Notes: generated from the sequence alone by a model not told the origin. Shown: positions 11,786 through 20,538, counted from the first letter of the stretch. The stretch: DNA of 64,000 nt from Shinella sp. UYSO24 (GCA_902167985.1 CABHNZ010000012.1:124001-188000), one strand, 5' to 3'. A program made the numbers and translations.

Positions 11786-12172
11786 ATGCCCCGCCCCGAT
11801 CACGAGGAACAGGAAGAGCCACTCGATCCGACGATGGAACGCATCCGTCGGAAAATGGTCAAACTGCAGCTCGTCTCGGGCGGCATCCTTTTGGTGTGCT
11901 TTATGGCGGTGATCGCTGCCATTGTCTACAAAGTCTCGCGCACACCGGCTTCCGCGCCTGCGACGACCGCCTCGTCTTCACTTTCGGTGCCGTCCGACCA
12001 GCCTCTTGCCGCCACGGCACGGCTGCCGGCGGGCTTTAATGTCGAGAATGTCTCGCTATCGGGCACCCAGCTCCTGTTCTACGGCGCGATCGATGGTGAT
12101 CAGAAGGTGTTCATCTTCGATATCGCAACCGGCCGGATGGTTGCCGATGTGTCGGTGACGACAGGCCAATGA
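11786..12172 (+). CDS. small single-pass membrane protein, DUF6476-like
   Basis: The 128-residue protein starts MPRPDHEEQEEPLDPTMERI, with AAGGA six bases upstream. It has one transmembrane segment (LVSGGILLVCFMAVIAAIVY), then a Ser/Ala/Pro linker and an extracytoplasmic domain ending in VFIFDIATGRMVADV, which looks like a small beta-sheet module. Proteins of this layout (tentatively DUF6476) often lie divergently beside rluD in alphaproteobacteria. Its stop overlaps the ATG of the RNA methylase gene by four bases, so the two are probably translationally coupled. The function is unknown. Confidence 0.75.
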   Translation: MPRPDHEEQEEPLDPTMERIRRKMVKLQLVSGGILLVCFMAVIAAIVYKVSRTPASAPATTASSSLSVPSDQPLAATARLPAGFNVENVSLSGTQLLFYGAIDGDQKVFIFDIATGRMVADVSVTTGQ

Positions 12173-13073
12173 GCGGAACCGCGCGCGAGATCATCCGGAT
12201 CGAGGATGCGGATGATCCGCGCATCGCAGAGTTTCACGCCATCCGCGAACGCGACCTGATCGGCCGGCATGGGCTTTTCATCGCCGAGGGCACAGTCGTG
12301 CTGCGGATGCTGGCCGCTGCCCATCGACGCACGATGATTTCGCGGGACGGCGGCGCGGTGGCAGCCGCCGGAAGCGCCATTCGTGGCAGCATCGGCTTTA
12401 GCGCGGAAAAGATCCTGCTTCTCGAAACCGGGCGTCCGGCGTTGCGGACATTCTCGACGATTTTCCGGCCGATGTTCCCGTCTATCTCGCATCCGGACCG
12501 GTTCTCGACCGGATCGCGGGCTTTCACCTGCATCGCGGCGTTCTGGCGCTTGGCCGGCGAAATGTCGCGGTGGATGACCATGAGAGTATCGGGCAGATCA
12601 TCGCGGGCCTGCCGAAGACAGCACTTGTCGTTGCCGCGTTCGGCATTTCCAATCACGACAATATCGGATCGATCTTCCGCAATGCGGCCGCCTTCGGTGT
12701 CAATGCCGTGCTGCTCGACAGCCAGTGCTGCGATCCGCTTTATCGCAAGGCGCTTCGGGTCTCCGTCGGCTCCGTGCTGTCGGTTCCCTATGTCCGCGGC
12801 GGGACGGCAGGCGATATTCTCGAAGCGCTGGCCGGGAAGGATTTTGCGATCTGGGGTCTTTCTCCGGCGGGAGCGACCGAAATCCGCAATGTGCCGGCAG
12901 ACGAGCGCATGGCGCTGATTACCGGCACGGAGGGGGAAGGGCTTTCCGCCGAAGTGCTGGCCGCCGTGAAGACCGCGCGGATCGCCCAGGCGCCGGGGCT
13001 CGACAGCCTCAATGCGGGGACTGCCACCGGCATTGCGCTCTACGAGATCGCCATGGCGCAGGGACGTCTCTGA
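12169..13073 (+). CDS. TrmH/SpoU-family RNA 2'-O-methyltransferase (one frameshift)
   Basis: SpoU-type enzymes methylate ribose of tRNA or rRNA and have a knotted SAM-binding C-domain. That domain is clear: NHDNIGSIFRNAAAFG, then ALITGTEGEGLS, and SLNAGTATGIALYE at the end. The N-terminal part (RDLIGRHGLFIAEG) is the substrate-binding region of this family. The frame breaks in an A run near 12427; one extra A changes ETGRPALRT to ENRASGVADILDDFPA and joins the halves. The ATG overlaps the previous stop. The exact RNA target is not deducible. Confidence 0.85.
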
Positions 13074-13132
13074 ACCTCGTCGCAAGGCTGTGTGCCGGTT
13101 CGTGACGCCCGCGCGCTTTGGCAGTGGCTTCC

Positions 13133-13543
13133 TTATTCGGAGAGAAGCTTGCCGGCCTTTGTCGCAAGGCTTTCGCGCTCGCCGCTGCCATGCTTGCCGC
13201 GCAGGATCTTGCGGATCGGCGAGGAGCGACCTTCGGCTGCGGCGGTGACGGCCACCATGCTGGCGGCGATGGCGGCGAGTTCCTTGCGCATCGCCTCGTC
13301 GGTTGCCGGGTTCTTTGCCTTGAGGAGGCGTTCGCTCAGGGCCGTCGCGCGGTTTTTCGCTTCTTCCGACAGCATGCGGAAGCGCGGATCGATCGTTTCC
13401 TCGTCCAGTCCGAGGGCGACGGGAGCGGGTGTCGAGGGCGATGTCGAGCGAGCCTGATGCGCATCGACCGTTTCGGCGTCCTTTGCGGCAACTGCCGGAA
13501 CCGGAGCCTGTTCGTCGGCTGCGACCATCTTGTCCTCTGTCAC
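13133..13543 (-). CDS. conserved rhizobial hypothetical protein
   Basis: The 136-residue protein has an Ala/Pro-rich N-terminal half and a helical C-terminal half (EEAKNRATALSERLLKAK) ending in GERESLATKAGKLLSE. No enzyme motif, signal or membrane segment is visible. It overlaps the preceding coiled-coil membrane gene by four bases, so the two form an operon and may act together. The function is unknown. Confidence 0.6.
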   Translation of the reverse strand: MTEDKMVAADEQAPVPAVAAKDAETVDAHQARSTSPSTPAPVALGLDEETIDPRFRMLSEEAKNRATALSERLLKAKNPATDEAMRKELAAIAASMVAVTAAAEGRSSPIRKILRGKHGSGERESLATKAGKLLSE

Positions 13544-14382
13544 CTGTTCATTCTCCGCCTGCGCCGGTTCGATGGTCGCGCGGCTTCTGCTGTCACGGCG
13601 CGTGCTTCGCTATTGGCGGCTTTCAGCCGTTCGCGCAAGCGCCCGATTTCCTGCAGGCGGCGTTCCAGCGCGGTTTCCCGGTCGCTGCGGTCGGTGATTT
13701 CGCCGGCAAGCCTCTCTTCCAGCCGGCGCAGATGCCGCTGTTCGCGGGTGAGGCGGTGTTCGGCCTCGTTGGCGCGGGTCATTTCCAGCTGCAGGTCACG
13801 GCGCAGTGTGTCGCGCTCGCCCCGCAACGTGCCGATCGTCGCCTTCAAGGCTTCGATTTCGGTATCGCGAGTGGAAAGGTCAATGCGGAAACTGTCGGCA
13901 TCTGCGGTCATGCGGCTGATGTCGCGCACCAGCGACTGCATTTCCTCGCCCTTGCCGGAGGCGGCATCCTCAAGGCGCTCGATCATCGCCTTCAGCTTTT
14001 CGACATAGCTGTCGTCCTGGCGCAGGCGGGCGCGGGCGTCTGCGACCTCGGCGTCGAGTTCATCGATCCGCATCCTCAGTTCGGCATTCGTGCCTTCGAG
14101 GCTGCGCAGGTCTTCCATCAGGCCCTCGGCCTTGATCTTCAAAAGCGTGCCGCGATCCTTTTCCTCGACCAGATCCTGCTTGGTGCGGGCATTTTCCGCC
14201 GCATAGACGGCACGGGCCATGTCGCGCTGGGCGCGGACTTCCTGCGGGCTGATCGGCACGGTGGCGCGGATGCGGCGCTCCGTATAGCGGACGATCTGAC
14301 GGTGGATCGAGGGTGCGACAAGCACCGCAACCAGGGTTGCGGTGAGAAAGCCCAATCCGAAAAGAAGCGCAAATTGGATCAC
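13540..14382 (-). CDS. N-terminally anchored coiled-coil protein
   Basis: The 280-residue protein begins with a membrane helix (MIQFALLFGLGFLTATLVAV) and an HRQIVRYTERRIRATVPIS segment. Almost the whole remainder is predicted coiled coil of charged heptads (for example DLRSLEGTNAELRMRIDELD), ending in a basic RRRRR tail. The layout fits a cytoplasmic coiled-coil scaffold hung on the inner membrane. Similar genes are widespread in Rhizobiales without known function. It shares an operon with the next gene through an ATGA overlap. Confidence 0.7.
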   Translation of the reverse strand: MIQFALLFGLGFLTATLVAVLVAPSIHRQIVRYTERRIRATVPISPQEVRAQRDMARAVYAAENARTKQDLVEEKDRGTLLKIKAEGLMEDLRSLEGTNAELRMRIDELDAEVADARARLRQDDSYVEKLKAMIERLEDAASGKGEEMQSLVRDISRMTADADSFRIDLSTRDTEIEALKATIGTLRGERDTLRRDLQLEMTRANEAEHRLTREQRHLRRLEERLAGEITDRSDRETALERRLQEIGRLRERLKAANSEARAVTAEAARPSNRRRRRMNR

Positions 14383-14436
14383 GTCGGGATCTTCCGGTCA
14401 GCGTCGTTTCGGGACTGGACTTTTCCTATTGTCGGG

Positions 14437-15027
14437 TCAGAAGGGGTTCCAGGTGGCTTCGCGCGTCAGCTTGAGATAGCCCACATTGATGCCGAGGCGT
14501 GCGCCGATGCCGGTGCGGATCGGTACGAGAAGCACGTTGTTGTTGCGCAGAACGGTCATGCCGACGCCGGCAACGACGAAGGCCGAGCCCGAAACGCCGC
14601 CGAAGCGGGCATAGAGCGAATCAACCGACGGCAGATCATAGACCAGCATCATGGCGCGGGTGCCCTGGCCGCCGTAATCGATGCCGAGCGAAGGGCCCTG
14701 CCAGTAGACCGGGTGCTGGCCGGCATTCTTGGTGTAGAGCTGGCCTTCGCCATAGGTGAGGCCGGCAATGAAGGCGCCAGAGCCTTCCTGGCCGAGGATA
14801 TAGCCGTTCGGCAGGCCGTATTTGGCAAAGGCATTCTCGACGACTTTCGCAAGGCCGCCGCTGGTCGAGCCGAAGAAACCGTTACCGGAATCGACGATTT
14901 CCTGCATCGTATACTGGCTGGCGCCCTGCTGGGCGGCGGCCGGAACTGCGGCAAGCCAAAATGAACAGACGACAGCGGCAAATGCCGCGGCGAGGCGGGG
15001 AAGGGCGAGGGCTTGTTGGCGGCGCAT
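14437..15027 (-). CDS. DUF1134 exported protein
   Basis: After a signal peptide ending AVPAAAQ, the 196-residue product follows the DUF1134 pattern closely: GNGFFGSTSGGLAKVVE, GLPNGYILGQEGSGAF, HPVYWQGPSLGIDYGG, AMMLVYDLPSVDSLY and the ending GYLKLTREATWNPF. DUF1134 proteins are periplasmic lipid-binding-like proteins of alphaproteobacteria with no settled role. The gene is divergent from chpT, with 204 bases between the two starts and no other gene in that gap. Confidence 0.9.
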   Translation of the reverse strand: MRRQQALALPRLAAAFAAVVCSFWLAAVPAAAQQGASQYTMQEIVDSGNGFFGSTSGGLAKVVENAFAKYGLPNGYILGQEGSGAFIAGLTYGEGQLYTKNAGQHPVYWQGPSLGIDYGGQGTRAMMLVYDLPSVDSLYARFGGVSGSAFVVAGVGMTVLRNNNVLLVPIRTGIGARLGINVGYLKLTREATWNPF

Positions 15028-15231
15028 CTTCAGATCCGTTTTATGTTCGTCCAGGTTTCAAGCGTCATGCTTAAAAGCGTTAGGCTTAAAGATGGCGCTA
15101 TCTTGGTCCCTTCGTCTTAACAATGGGTTTACCAAACATGGTGTCATTATGACGGCACCAATTGCATCATCCCCGCGCAACCTTGACAGGGCATATCAGA
15201 TGCCTGTTCAGCGCATCCTCAGGAGAATTTC

Positions 15232-15903
15232 ATGCCGAAGAACCCCAACCTTACCCTCGGCGGTCCGGATCTGGCGGCACTTCTCTGCAGCCGCGTTTGC
15301 CATGACGTGATCTCGCCGGTCGGCGCCATCAATAACGGTCTCGAACTGCTCGACGAAGGTGCCGCAGATAGCGACGCGCTCGATCTCATCCGCACGTCTG
15401 CGCTCAATGCCTCGGTGCGGTTGAAGTTCGCCCGCCTTGCCTTCGGCGCTTCCGGCTCCGTCGGCGCATCGATCGATACCGGTGAAGCCGAGAAGGCTGC
15501 CAAGGACTTCGCAATTGCCGAGAAGAAGACCGAGGTGAACTGGAGCGGGCCGCGCGCGATCATCCCGAAGAACCGCGTCAAGCTGCTGCTCAACCTCTTC
15601 CTCGTCGCCTATGCCGGCATTCCGCGCGGCGGCGTCGTCGATGTCGAACTCGAAAACCCAGAATACGACGCGAAGTTCACCATCACGGTCAAGGGCCGGA
15701 TGATGCGCGTGCCGGCGAAGTTCGTCGAGATCAACAACGGCACGCTGGAAGAAGCTGTCGATGCCCATTCGATCCAGCCCTATTATACGGTGCTTCTGGC
15801 CGATGAATGCGGCATGGAGCTGAAATATGTCGTGTCGGAAGACAAGATCACCTTCACCGCTGAATGCATTCCTGCCGAGGAAGATGAGGCGAGCGAGGCG
15901 TAA
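15232..15903 (+). CDS. chpT: histidine phosphotransferase ChpT
   Basis: ChpT relays phosphate from the hybrid kinase CckA to the response regulators CtrA and CpdR, setting cell-cycle state in alphaproteobacteria. The phosphorylated His lies in LLCSRVCHDVISPVGAINNG (residue 24), at the dimer helix. The C-terminal part resembles a degenerate kinase ATP-binding domain without nucleotide-binding motifs, as expected. AGGAGAATTTC precedes the ATG. The cell-cycle neighbours (ctrA 0.8 kb away, sciP 3 kb away) support the name. The 223-residue length matches rhizobial ChpT. Confidence 0.92.
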   Translation: MPKNPNLTLGGPDLAALLCSRVCHDVISPVGAINNGLELLDEGAADSDALDLIRTSALNASVRLKFARLAFGASGSVGASIDTGEAEKAAKDFAIAEKKTEVNWSGPRAIIPKNRVKLLLNLFLVAYAGIPRGGVVDVELENPEYDAKFTITVKGRMMRVPAKFVEINNGTLEEAVDAHSIQPYYTVLLADECGMELKYVVSEDKITFTAECIPAEEDEASEA

Positions 15904-15954
15904 GGCCTCTATTCCGGCGATATGGCCCGCGCAGCCGGCCATATGACAGAGATC

Positions 15955-15980
15955 ACGGCTCCCTCGATGGGGGCCGTTTT
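15955..15980 (+). terminator. rho-independent terminator after chpT
   Basis: The stem pairs 15955-15963 with 15969-15977 around a five-base loop and is followed by TTTT. It lies 52 bases after the chpT stop, so the next response-regulator gene may have its own promoter. Confidence 0.7.
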
Positions 15981-16108
15981 CGTGGTTGTCGCCTCTAAAT
16001 TGTAACCATTCCTTAGCACTGTGCGGCGCAAGGTGGCGGGTGTTGCCGCAGGTCGAGCGGCAGACATCGGAGCGCCCGGGTTCAGGCGCTGAACCAGGGG
16101 GGCTTGAG

Positions 16109-16471
16109 ATGCAGCGCATGATGATCGCCGACAGTTCGGATATCGTCCGCAAGGTCGGCAAGCGTATCCTGTCGGAGATCGGCTTCCTCGTTGCCGAAGC
16201 GGGAAGTGCGCAGGAGGCGATTTCCGCCTGCCGCACGCAGCTGCCGAATTTCCTCATCGTCGATGCCGCCATGGAAGGCGCGCTTGACGTGATCACGGCC
16301 GTTCGCGCCATGCCCGAGGGCAAGAGTGTGCGGATCTTCTACTGCGTCATCGAGGCCGACCTGAAGAAGATGATGGCCGGCAAGCGCGCCGGTGCCAGCG
16401 ATTTCCTGCTGAAGCCCTTCGATCGCAAGATCCTCACCTCCGTCTTCGGTGGTTTTGCCGCGGCCGCATAA
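16109..16471 (+). CDS. single-domain response regulator
   Basis: The 120-residue protein is a lone receiver domain. It has the acidic pocket (IADSSD near residues 6-11), a phospho-acceptor Asp in LIVDAAMEG (residue 52) and the conserved Lys in LLKPF. There is no output domain, so it must act on another protein. The position between chpT and ctrA suggests a partner of ChpT in the phosphorelay. It is not clearly CpdR or DivK by sequence. ATG 16109 follows GGGGGGCTTGAG and is preferred over the in-frame ATG at 15986. Confidence 0.8.
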   Translation: MQRMMIADSSDIVRKVGKRILSEIGFLVAEAGSAQEAISACRTQLPNFLIVDAAMEGALDVITAVRAMPEGKSVRIFYCVIEADLKKMMAGKRAGASDFLLKPFDRKILTSVFGGFAAAA

Positions 16472-16602
16472 GGCCGTTTCGGGCTGTGCTTGCGCGCTGT
16501 TATTGCGGCCGCTGCGTGACCGTCTTTTCCCGTATTCCCTGATATGCTGGCTCATTCCTGGCCGCATGGCTGCGCGATTTCGCGTTTTTCTGGCGCATGA
16601 AA

Positions 16603-16631
16603 AAACCCGCCGGGCACGCCCAGGCGGGTTT
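16603..16631 (-). terminator. ctrA terminator
   Basis: AAACCCGCC (16603-16611) pairs with GGCGGGTTT (16623-16631). Read on the minus strand, the stem is followed by a T-run. It lies 34 bases after the ctrA stop. Confidence 0.8.
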
Positions 16632-16664
16632 GAAGTCAAATCAGGTCTAGGGTGCCTGGCAGTC

Positions 16665-17366
16665 TCAGGCGGTTTCGGCGAGAACTGCGCCGTCAGGTTC
16701 GCGCAGCACGTAGCCACGGCCCCAGACCGTCTCGATGTAGTTGGTGCCGCCGGCCGCATTCGCGAGCTTCTTGCGCAGCTTGCAGATGAAGACGTCGATG
16801 ATCTTCAGTTCCGGCTCGTCCATGCCACCGTAGAGGTGGTTCAGGAACATTTCCTTGGTGAGCGTGGTACCCTTGCGGAGCGAAAGAAGCTCCAGCATCT
16901 GGTATTCCTTGCCCGTCAGGTGAACGCGCTGGCCGCCGACTTCGACGGTCTTGGCATCCAGATTGACGATCAGTTCGCCCGTCATGATGACCGACTGGGC
17001 ATGGCCCTTGGAGCGGCGGACGATGGCGTGAATGCGTGCGACGAGCTCGTCCTTGTGGAACGGCTTGGTCATGTAGTCGTCGGCGCCGAAGCCGAGACCG
17101 CGAACCTTGTCCTCGATGCCGGCCATGCCGGAGAGAATGAGGATCGGCGTCTTGACCTTGGACAGGCGCAGCGTGCGCAGAACCTCGTAACCCGACATGT
17201 CGGGGAGGTTCAGGTCAAGCAGAATGATATCATAGTCATACAGCTTGCCGAGATCGACGCCTTCTTCGCCAAGATCGGTGGTGTAGACGTTAAAGCTTTC
17301 CGACTTCAGCATCAGCTCGATGCTCTGGGCAGTCGCGCTGTCGTCTTCGATTAGTAGAACCCGCAT
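16665..17366 (-). CDS. ctrA: cell-cycle master regulator CtrA
   Basis: CtrA is an OmpR-type response regulator that controls replication initiation, division, motility and DNA methylation genes in alphaproteobacteria. The receiver begins [20 protein letters not shown] with the phospho-acceptor Asp 51 (IILLDLNLP). The winged-helix output domain shows [17 protein letters not shown] and ends [11 protein letters not shown]. The 233-residue length and sequence match rhizobial CtrA. The C-terminus ends in AETA, a hydrophobic Ala-rich tail of the type used for ClpXP turnover. It is divergent from a fliJ-like gene. Four GANTC sites and a CtrA half-site lie upstream. Confidence 0.98.
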   Translation of the reverse strand: MRVLLIEDDSATAQSIELMLKSESFNVYTTDLGEEGVDLGKLYDYDIILLDLNLPDMSGYEVLRTLRLSKVKTPILILSGMAGIEDKVRGLGFGADDYMTKPFHKDELVARIHAIVRRSKGHAQSVIMTGELIVNLDAKTVEVGGQRVHLTGKEYQMLELLSLRKGTTLTKEMFLNHLYGGMDEPELKIIDVFICKLRKKLANAAGGTNYIETVWGRGYVLREPDGAVLAETA

Positions 17367-17788
17367 AATTTTCCCCTTTACCGCCGCGTAAGGTTAACTC
17401 GTGCCCCCTTACTCGTTACGGATCCAGACTGTGCCTGATTTGGAAGCTGACACCAAATGGTTAACAAATTATGATGCGGTCTGACAAGATGCATCAATTC
17501 ATTAAGCAAAAATTGTATCAGCCTGTTTTATCTTCAGGATTCGACCATCACCAAGTTGAATCAACGGATGAGGAAACTCCGCTAAGTGATTCAAGTGACT
17601 CACACATTGTCACGACCATTTGGCCTTGGCATTTACCGACCCTTAAGCGATCGGGCTTATCATTAATGATGCCTGTAAATGAAAGGTTAATGCGGCGCGG
17701 ATTTTATTAACGGCGTCGCAATTTTTTCAGTTCGGGGTGTAGCAAACCGGACACAGGCCTGGGTCTCGCTATCCACGGAGTATTGCGT
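17367..17788 (-). promoter_or_regulatory. ctrA upstream control region (GANTC cluster, CtrA half-site)
   Basis: This 422-base AT-rich gap between ctrA and the divergent fliJ-like gene has no convincing ORF. It carries GANTC sites at 17538-17542, 17558-17562, 17588-17592 and 17597-17601, the target of the cell-cycle methylase CcrM. It also has ATGGTTAA at 17457-17464, the reverse complement of the CtrA half-site TTAACCAT, 91 bases from the ctrA ATG. In Caulobacter, ctrA transcription is controlled by GANTC methylation and by CtrA itself; extension to this strain is inference. Confidence 0.65.
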
Positions 17789-18137
17789 ATGAAGTCGCGT
17801 GACAATCTTGTTCGCCTGAAGGGTTTTCAGGTTAACGAAAACGTCGCCAGCTGCAGCAGCTGGAGATGATGATGGCCGAATTCGAACGGATGGCGAAGGA
17901 GCTGGAGCACCAGATCACGCTTGAAGAGAAAAAGTCGGGCATTACCGATCCGGGCCATTTTGCTATCCAACATTTGCCAAGGCCGCTCGCCAGCGCGCCG
18001 ACAATCTGCAGGTGTCCATCCGCGAGCTGCGCGTGCAGCAGGAAGCGGCCGAACTGGCACTGGAAGAGGCCGAGGCGGATCTCGCCAAGGCATCTGCTCT
18101 CGAAGAGCGCGACGGGGGCATCCGGGCGCGCGCCTGA
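17789..18137 (+). CDS. fliJ: FliJ-like flagellar export chaperone (two frameshifts)
   Basis: Reading across two one-base losses gives a 116-residue, almost wholly helical protein starting MKSRDNLVRLKGFQVNEKRR and continuing QLEMMMAEFERMAKELEHQI, then RELRVQQEAAELALEEAEAD. This is the FliJ coiled-coil pattern: a cytoplasmic chaperone/escort of the flagellar type III export apparatus. An A run near 17840 and a C near 17969 are each one base short. ATG 17789 has CACGGAG at a good distance. In rhizobia a FliJ-annotated gene commonly lies divergently from ctrA. No other flagellar genes are in the window. Confidence 0.7.
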
Positions 18138-18374
18138 TAAAATGAACGAAGGGGGACCGGCCGGGGAAACCGGTCGCGACTTCTTTGACTGGTCTGGATG
18201 AGGGGCGGCGCATCAGCGCCACGGCCCCCATTTCCGTTTGGGCACGCGTCGCATTATCAACGGTCCGCTTGCCCGAGGCTTGCTTCTTGCATCGCGATCC
18301 TGTCTCTGGAGATGACTGGAGACGCCAGCCGGTATTTCGGATGGGCCAGATCCCGCGGAGCGCCGGCCATCACC

Positions 18375-18851
18375 ATGTCCCCAATGGCAGATCATTCAAG
18401 GCGAAGGCTGCTCGGCGGCGCAGTCGTGCTTTTCTCCGCCGTCTGTCTTGCCTGCGGGCTGACCTTGCCGATCGTCCGTCTCGAGCGGCTTTATGTCTTC
18501 AGCGAAACGCCATCGCTTGGCGAACTTGTGGCCGGGCTCTGGCGCGGTGGCGATGAGGGGCTTGCGGTCATCGTCGGGCTGTTTTCCATCGCGCTGCCGA
18601 TCGCAAAGCTTACCTGGCTGGCGGCCGAGTTATTGCCGCGGCGCATCCGGGGCGGATTTCTGGCGCGGATGATGCCCTATCTGGCACGCTGGTCGATGAT
18701 GGATGTGATGCTGGTGGCGATCACGGTGTTTGCGGCCAAGACGAGCGGCCTTGCCGTGGCGATCACCCAGCCGGGCCTGTGGTTCTATGCCGCCTCGGCG
18801 CTGAGTGCCGGCGTGGCGCCGGTTCTGGTCTCTCCGCCTGCCGCAAAATAG
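18375..18851 (+). CDS. PqiA-like (paraquat-inducible protein A) membrane protein
   Basis: The protein has four hydrophobic segments: LGGAVVLFSAVCLACGLTLP, GLAVIVGLFSIALPIAKLTW, WSMMDVMLVAITVFAAKTSG and a last one near AASALSAGVAP. The SIALPIAKL and RWSMMDVMLVA motifs are typical of PqiA half-domains. PqiA proteins belong to MCE-linked lipid transport and stress systems in the inner membrane. This is a single-domain version with no PqiB/MCE partner next to it. The start is uncertain among ATGs at 18312, 18375 and 18384. Confidence 0.75.
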   Translation: MSPMADHSRRRLLGGAVVLFSAVCLACGLTLPIVRLERLYVFSETPSLGELVAGLWRGGDEGLAVIVGLFSIALPIAKLTWLAAELLPRRIRGGFLARMMPYLARWSMMDVMLVAITVFAAKTSGLAVAITQPGLWFYAASALSAGVAPVLVSPPAAK

Positions 18852-18932
18852 GCGAGGGGTTGTCAAACAAAAGATGCCACCAACCGGAGGGTCGATGGCA
18901 TCTTCGCCGCATTCGCGGAAATAGCTTTTCGC

Positions 18933-19208
18933 CTAGTGGCGATACTGCTGGATGCGCGTGGTGCGCAGACCTGCAAGGCCGTGATCGTTGATCGACGACT
19001 GCCAGGACAGGAATTCTTCGACGGTGAGCGTATAGCGCTCGCAGGCTTCTTCCAAGCTCAGCAGGCCACCACGGACCGCAGCGACAACCTCTGCCTTACG
19101 GCGGATAACCCAGCGGCGCGTATTGGCCGGCGGAAGATCCGCAATCGTCAGGGGGCTGCCATCGGGGCCGATGACATACTTTACTCGGGGACGTATCATT
19201 TCGGTCAT
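18933..19208 (-). CDS. sciP: CtrA inhibitor SciP (DUF1153)
   Basis: SciP is a small DNA-binding helix-turn-helix protein that binds CtrA and blocks transcription of CtrA-activated genes in Caulobacter. The 91-residue product (MTEMIRPRVKYVIGPDGSPL) has the nearly invariant core RRWVIRRKAEVVAAVRGG, LSLEEACERYTLTVEEFLSW and GLAGLRTTRIQQYRH. The start at 19208 gives the usual family length; an upstream ATG would add nine unsupported residues. A GACTC methylation site lies three bases ahead of the ATG and a near-consensus CtrA box about 52 bases ahead. Confidence 0.93.
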   Translation of the reverse strand: MTEMIRPRVKYVIGPDGSPLTIADLPPANTRRWVIRRKAEVVAAVRGGLLSLEEACERYTLTVEEFLSWQSSINDHGLAGLRTTRIQQYRH

Positions 19209-19259
19209 TGGACTCTCTACACAACTCAAGACCACGTGAAGGAGCCTAGCCCCGCAGTT

Positions 19260-19274
19260 TTAACATTTGACTAA
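19260..19274 (-). promoter_or_regulatory. probable CtrA box upstream of sciP
   Basis: Read on the minus strand the site is TTAG-N7-TTAA, one mismatch from the CtrA consensus TTAA-N7-TTAA. It lies about 52 bases upstream of the sciP ATG, a distance compatible with activation. sciP is a CtrA target in Caulobacter; here this is inference. The rest of the gap up to 19497 is AT-rich with nothing else recognised. Confidence 0.45.
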
Positions 19275-19497
19275 ATGGATGGCGCGATTTGTGTCCAAAC
19301 GCGCAATAGTCGCAATTTGCCGCGGAAAATGTGAATCTTTTCCCGTAATGCATTGAATTATAATAAAAATATATGCGTTGGAAAATCGCATGAATATGCC
19401 TTTTCGGGGGCGTTTCGTGCCAGATTGAGGCGGCGCGGATGAAAAACGCGCCGCATCATGCGGATTTTTTTCGGCTTTTCGCCTCAAACGGATCGTC

Positions 19498-20538
19498 TCA
19501 CAACAGGGCAAGAGACAGGCATGTCCGGGCCTGTCCGCAGGCAATTTCGGCGCTGCCAAGGTGTCCAAGCGACAGACCGGCGCCGGCCTCCAGTGCAACC
19601 AGCGCGGTAGCCGACTGGCTGGCCTGCCCACTTGCGGAACCCCTGAGCGACAGCCGTATCTCCGTGCCATCGACGAGCAGATCGACGCCGTGGCCGGCGG
19701 ATGAGATGAGGCCGAGTGTCAGTGTCAGGAGGTAAATGCCGCTGACCGGCACGATCAGCGTATTGCCGCCGCCTGCAAGGGCGGTGCCGAGGGCCACGCC
19801 ACCGTTTGCAACGGCGAAATCGGTAAATCCGCTCTCCTGACCCGCTACAGGCGAAAAGCTCGTGCCGCTCCGGTAGGCGCAGGCTGTGGGCTGACCGGGC
19901 TGATGGACGCTGCCGTCCGCATCGATCCTGATGCCGGTCCTCCATGTCGTCCCGTCGGAAACCTTGATCGAGAAGAGGTCGTCGCCGGCCAGTCCCATTT
20001 CCGCACGGCCGCTCCATGCGGTCTGGAAGAGGAGGGAGGCGGTGTCCGTCGTTGCAGCCTTGTTGACCTTGATCTGGTGGCCATTGCCTTCATGGTTAAA
20101 GAGGCTTGCGGCAGAGGAGAGGGCGAAGCGGTTCGTCGCATCGGGATCGGTGCCGATGCCGAGCATCGTGACCGTGGCTTCGTCAGGCAGAGGGATCTGC
20201 CGCCACAGGCTGCCGTCGAAGACCTTCAATTGCGTCTCAGATGCGAACCATGCCCGCCAGCCGAGGCGCGGGGAGAGATAATTCCAGGCGCCATCCTGCC
20301 ATGCGGCAATCTTGTCCGCGCGGCCGGCCCAGGATCCGGTCGGCTCAGTTGCGATCAGGTAGCATGCGCCGTCCGTCACCGTTTCATCGGTGGTGTCCGG
20401 CGGGCCCTGACGTTCTTCGCGGATCGTCAGGTGGACGAGCGCATCGAGGAGAAGCAGGGCCTCATTGTGGGTGACGTGTTTCTGCGCCTGCGACGGCAGA
20501 ATGAAGGGCATTGCAAGGTTCGGGCTATTGTCGCTCAT
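19498..20538 (-). CDS. DUF2793 phage/GTA-type protein
   Basis: The 346-residue protein starts MSDNSPNLAMPFILPSQAQK and continues HVTHNEALLLLDALVHLTI and DGACYLIATEPTGSWAGRAD, then IAAWQDGAWNYLSPRLGWRA, the DUF2793 signature. The C-terminal half resembles a jelly-roll or C1q-like receptor-binding fold (GIYLLTLTLGLISSAGHGVD). DUF2793 is found in tail-associated proteins of phages and gene transfer agents of alphaproteobacteria. No other phage gene is nearby, so it is a solo copy. The start at 20538 has AAAGGAG and is preferred over the longer frame. Confidence 0.8.
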   Translation of the reverse strand: MSDNSPNLAMPFILPSQAQKHVTHNEALLLLDALVHLTIREERQGPPDTTDETVTDGACYLIATEPTGSWAGRADKIAAWQDGAWNYLSPRLGWRAWFASETQLKVFDGSLWRQIPLPDEATVTMLGIGTDPDATNRFALSSAASLFNHEGNGHQIKVNKAATTDTASLLFQTAWSGRAEMGLAGDDLFSIKVSDGTTWRTGIRIDADGSVHQPGQPTACAYRSGTSFSPVAGQESGFTDFAVANGGVALGTALAGGGNTLIVPVSGIYLLTLTLGLISSAGHGVDLLVDGTEIRLSLRGSASGQASQSATALVALEAGAGLSLGHLGSAEIACGQARTCLSLALL

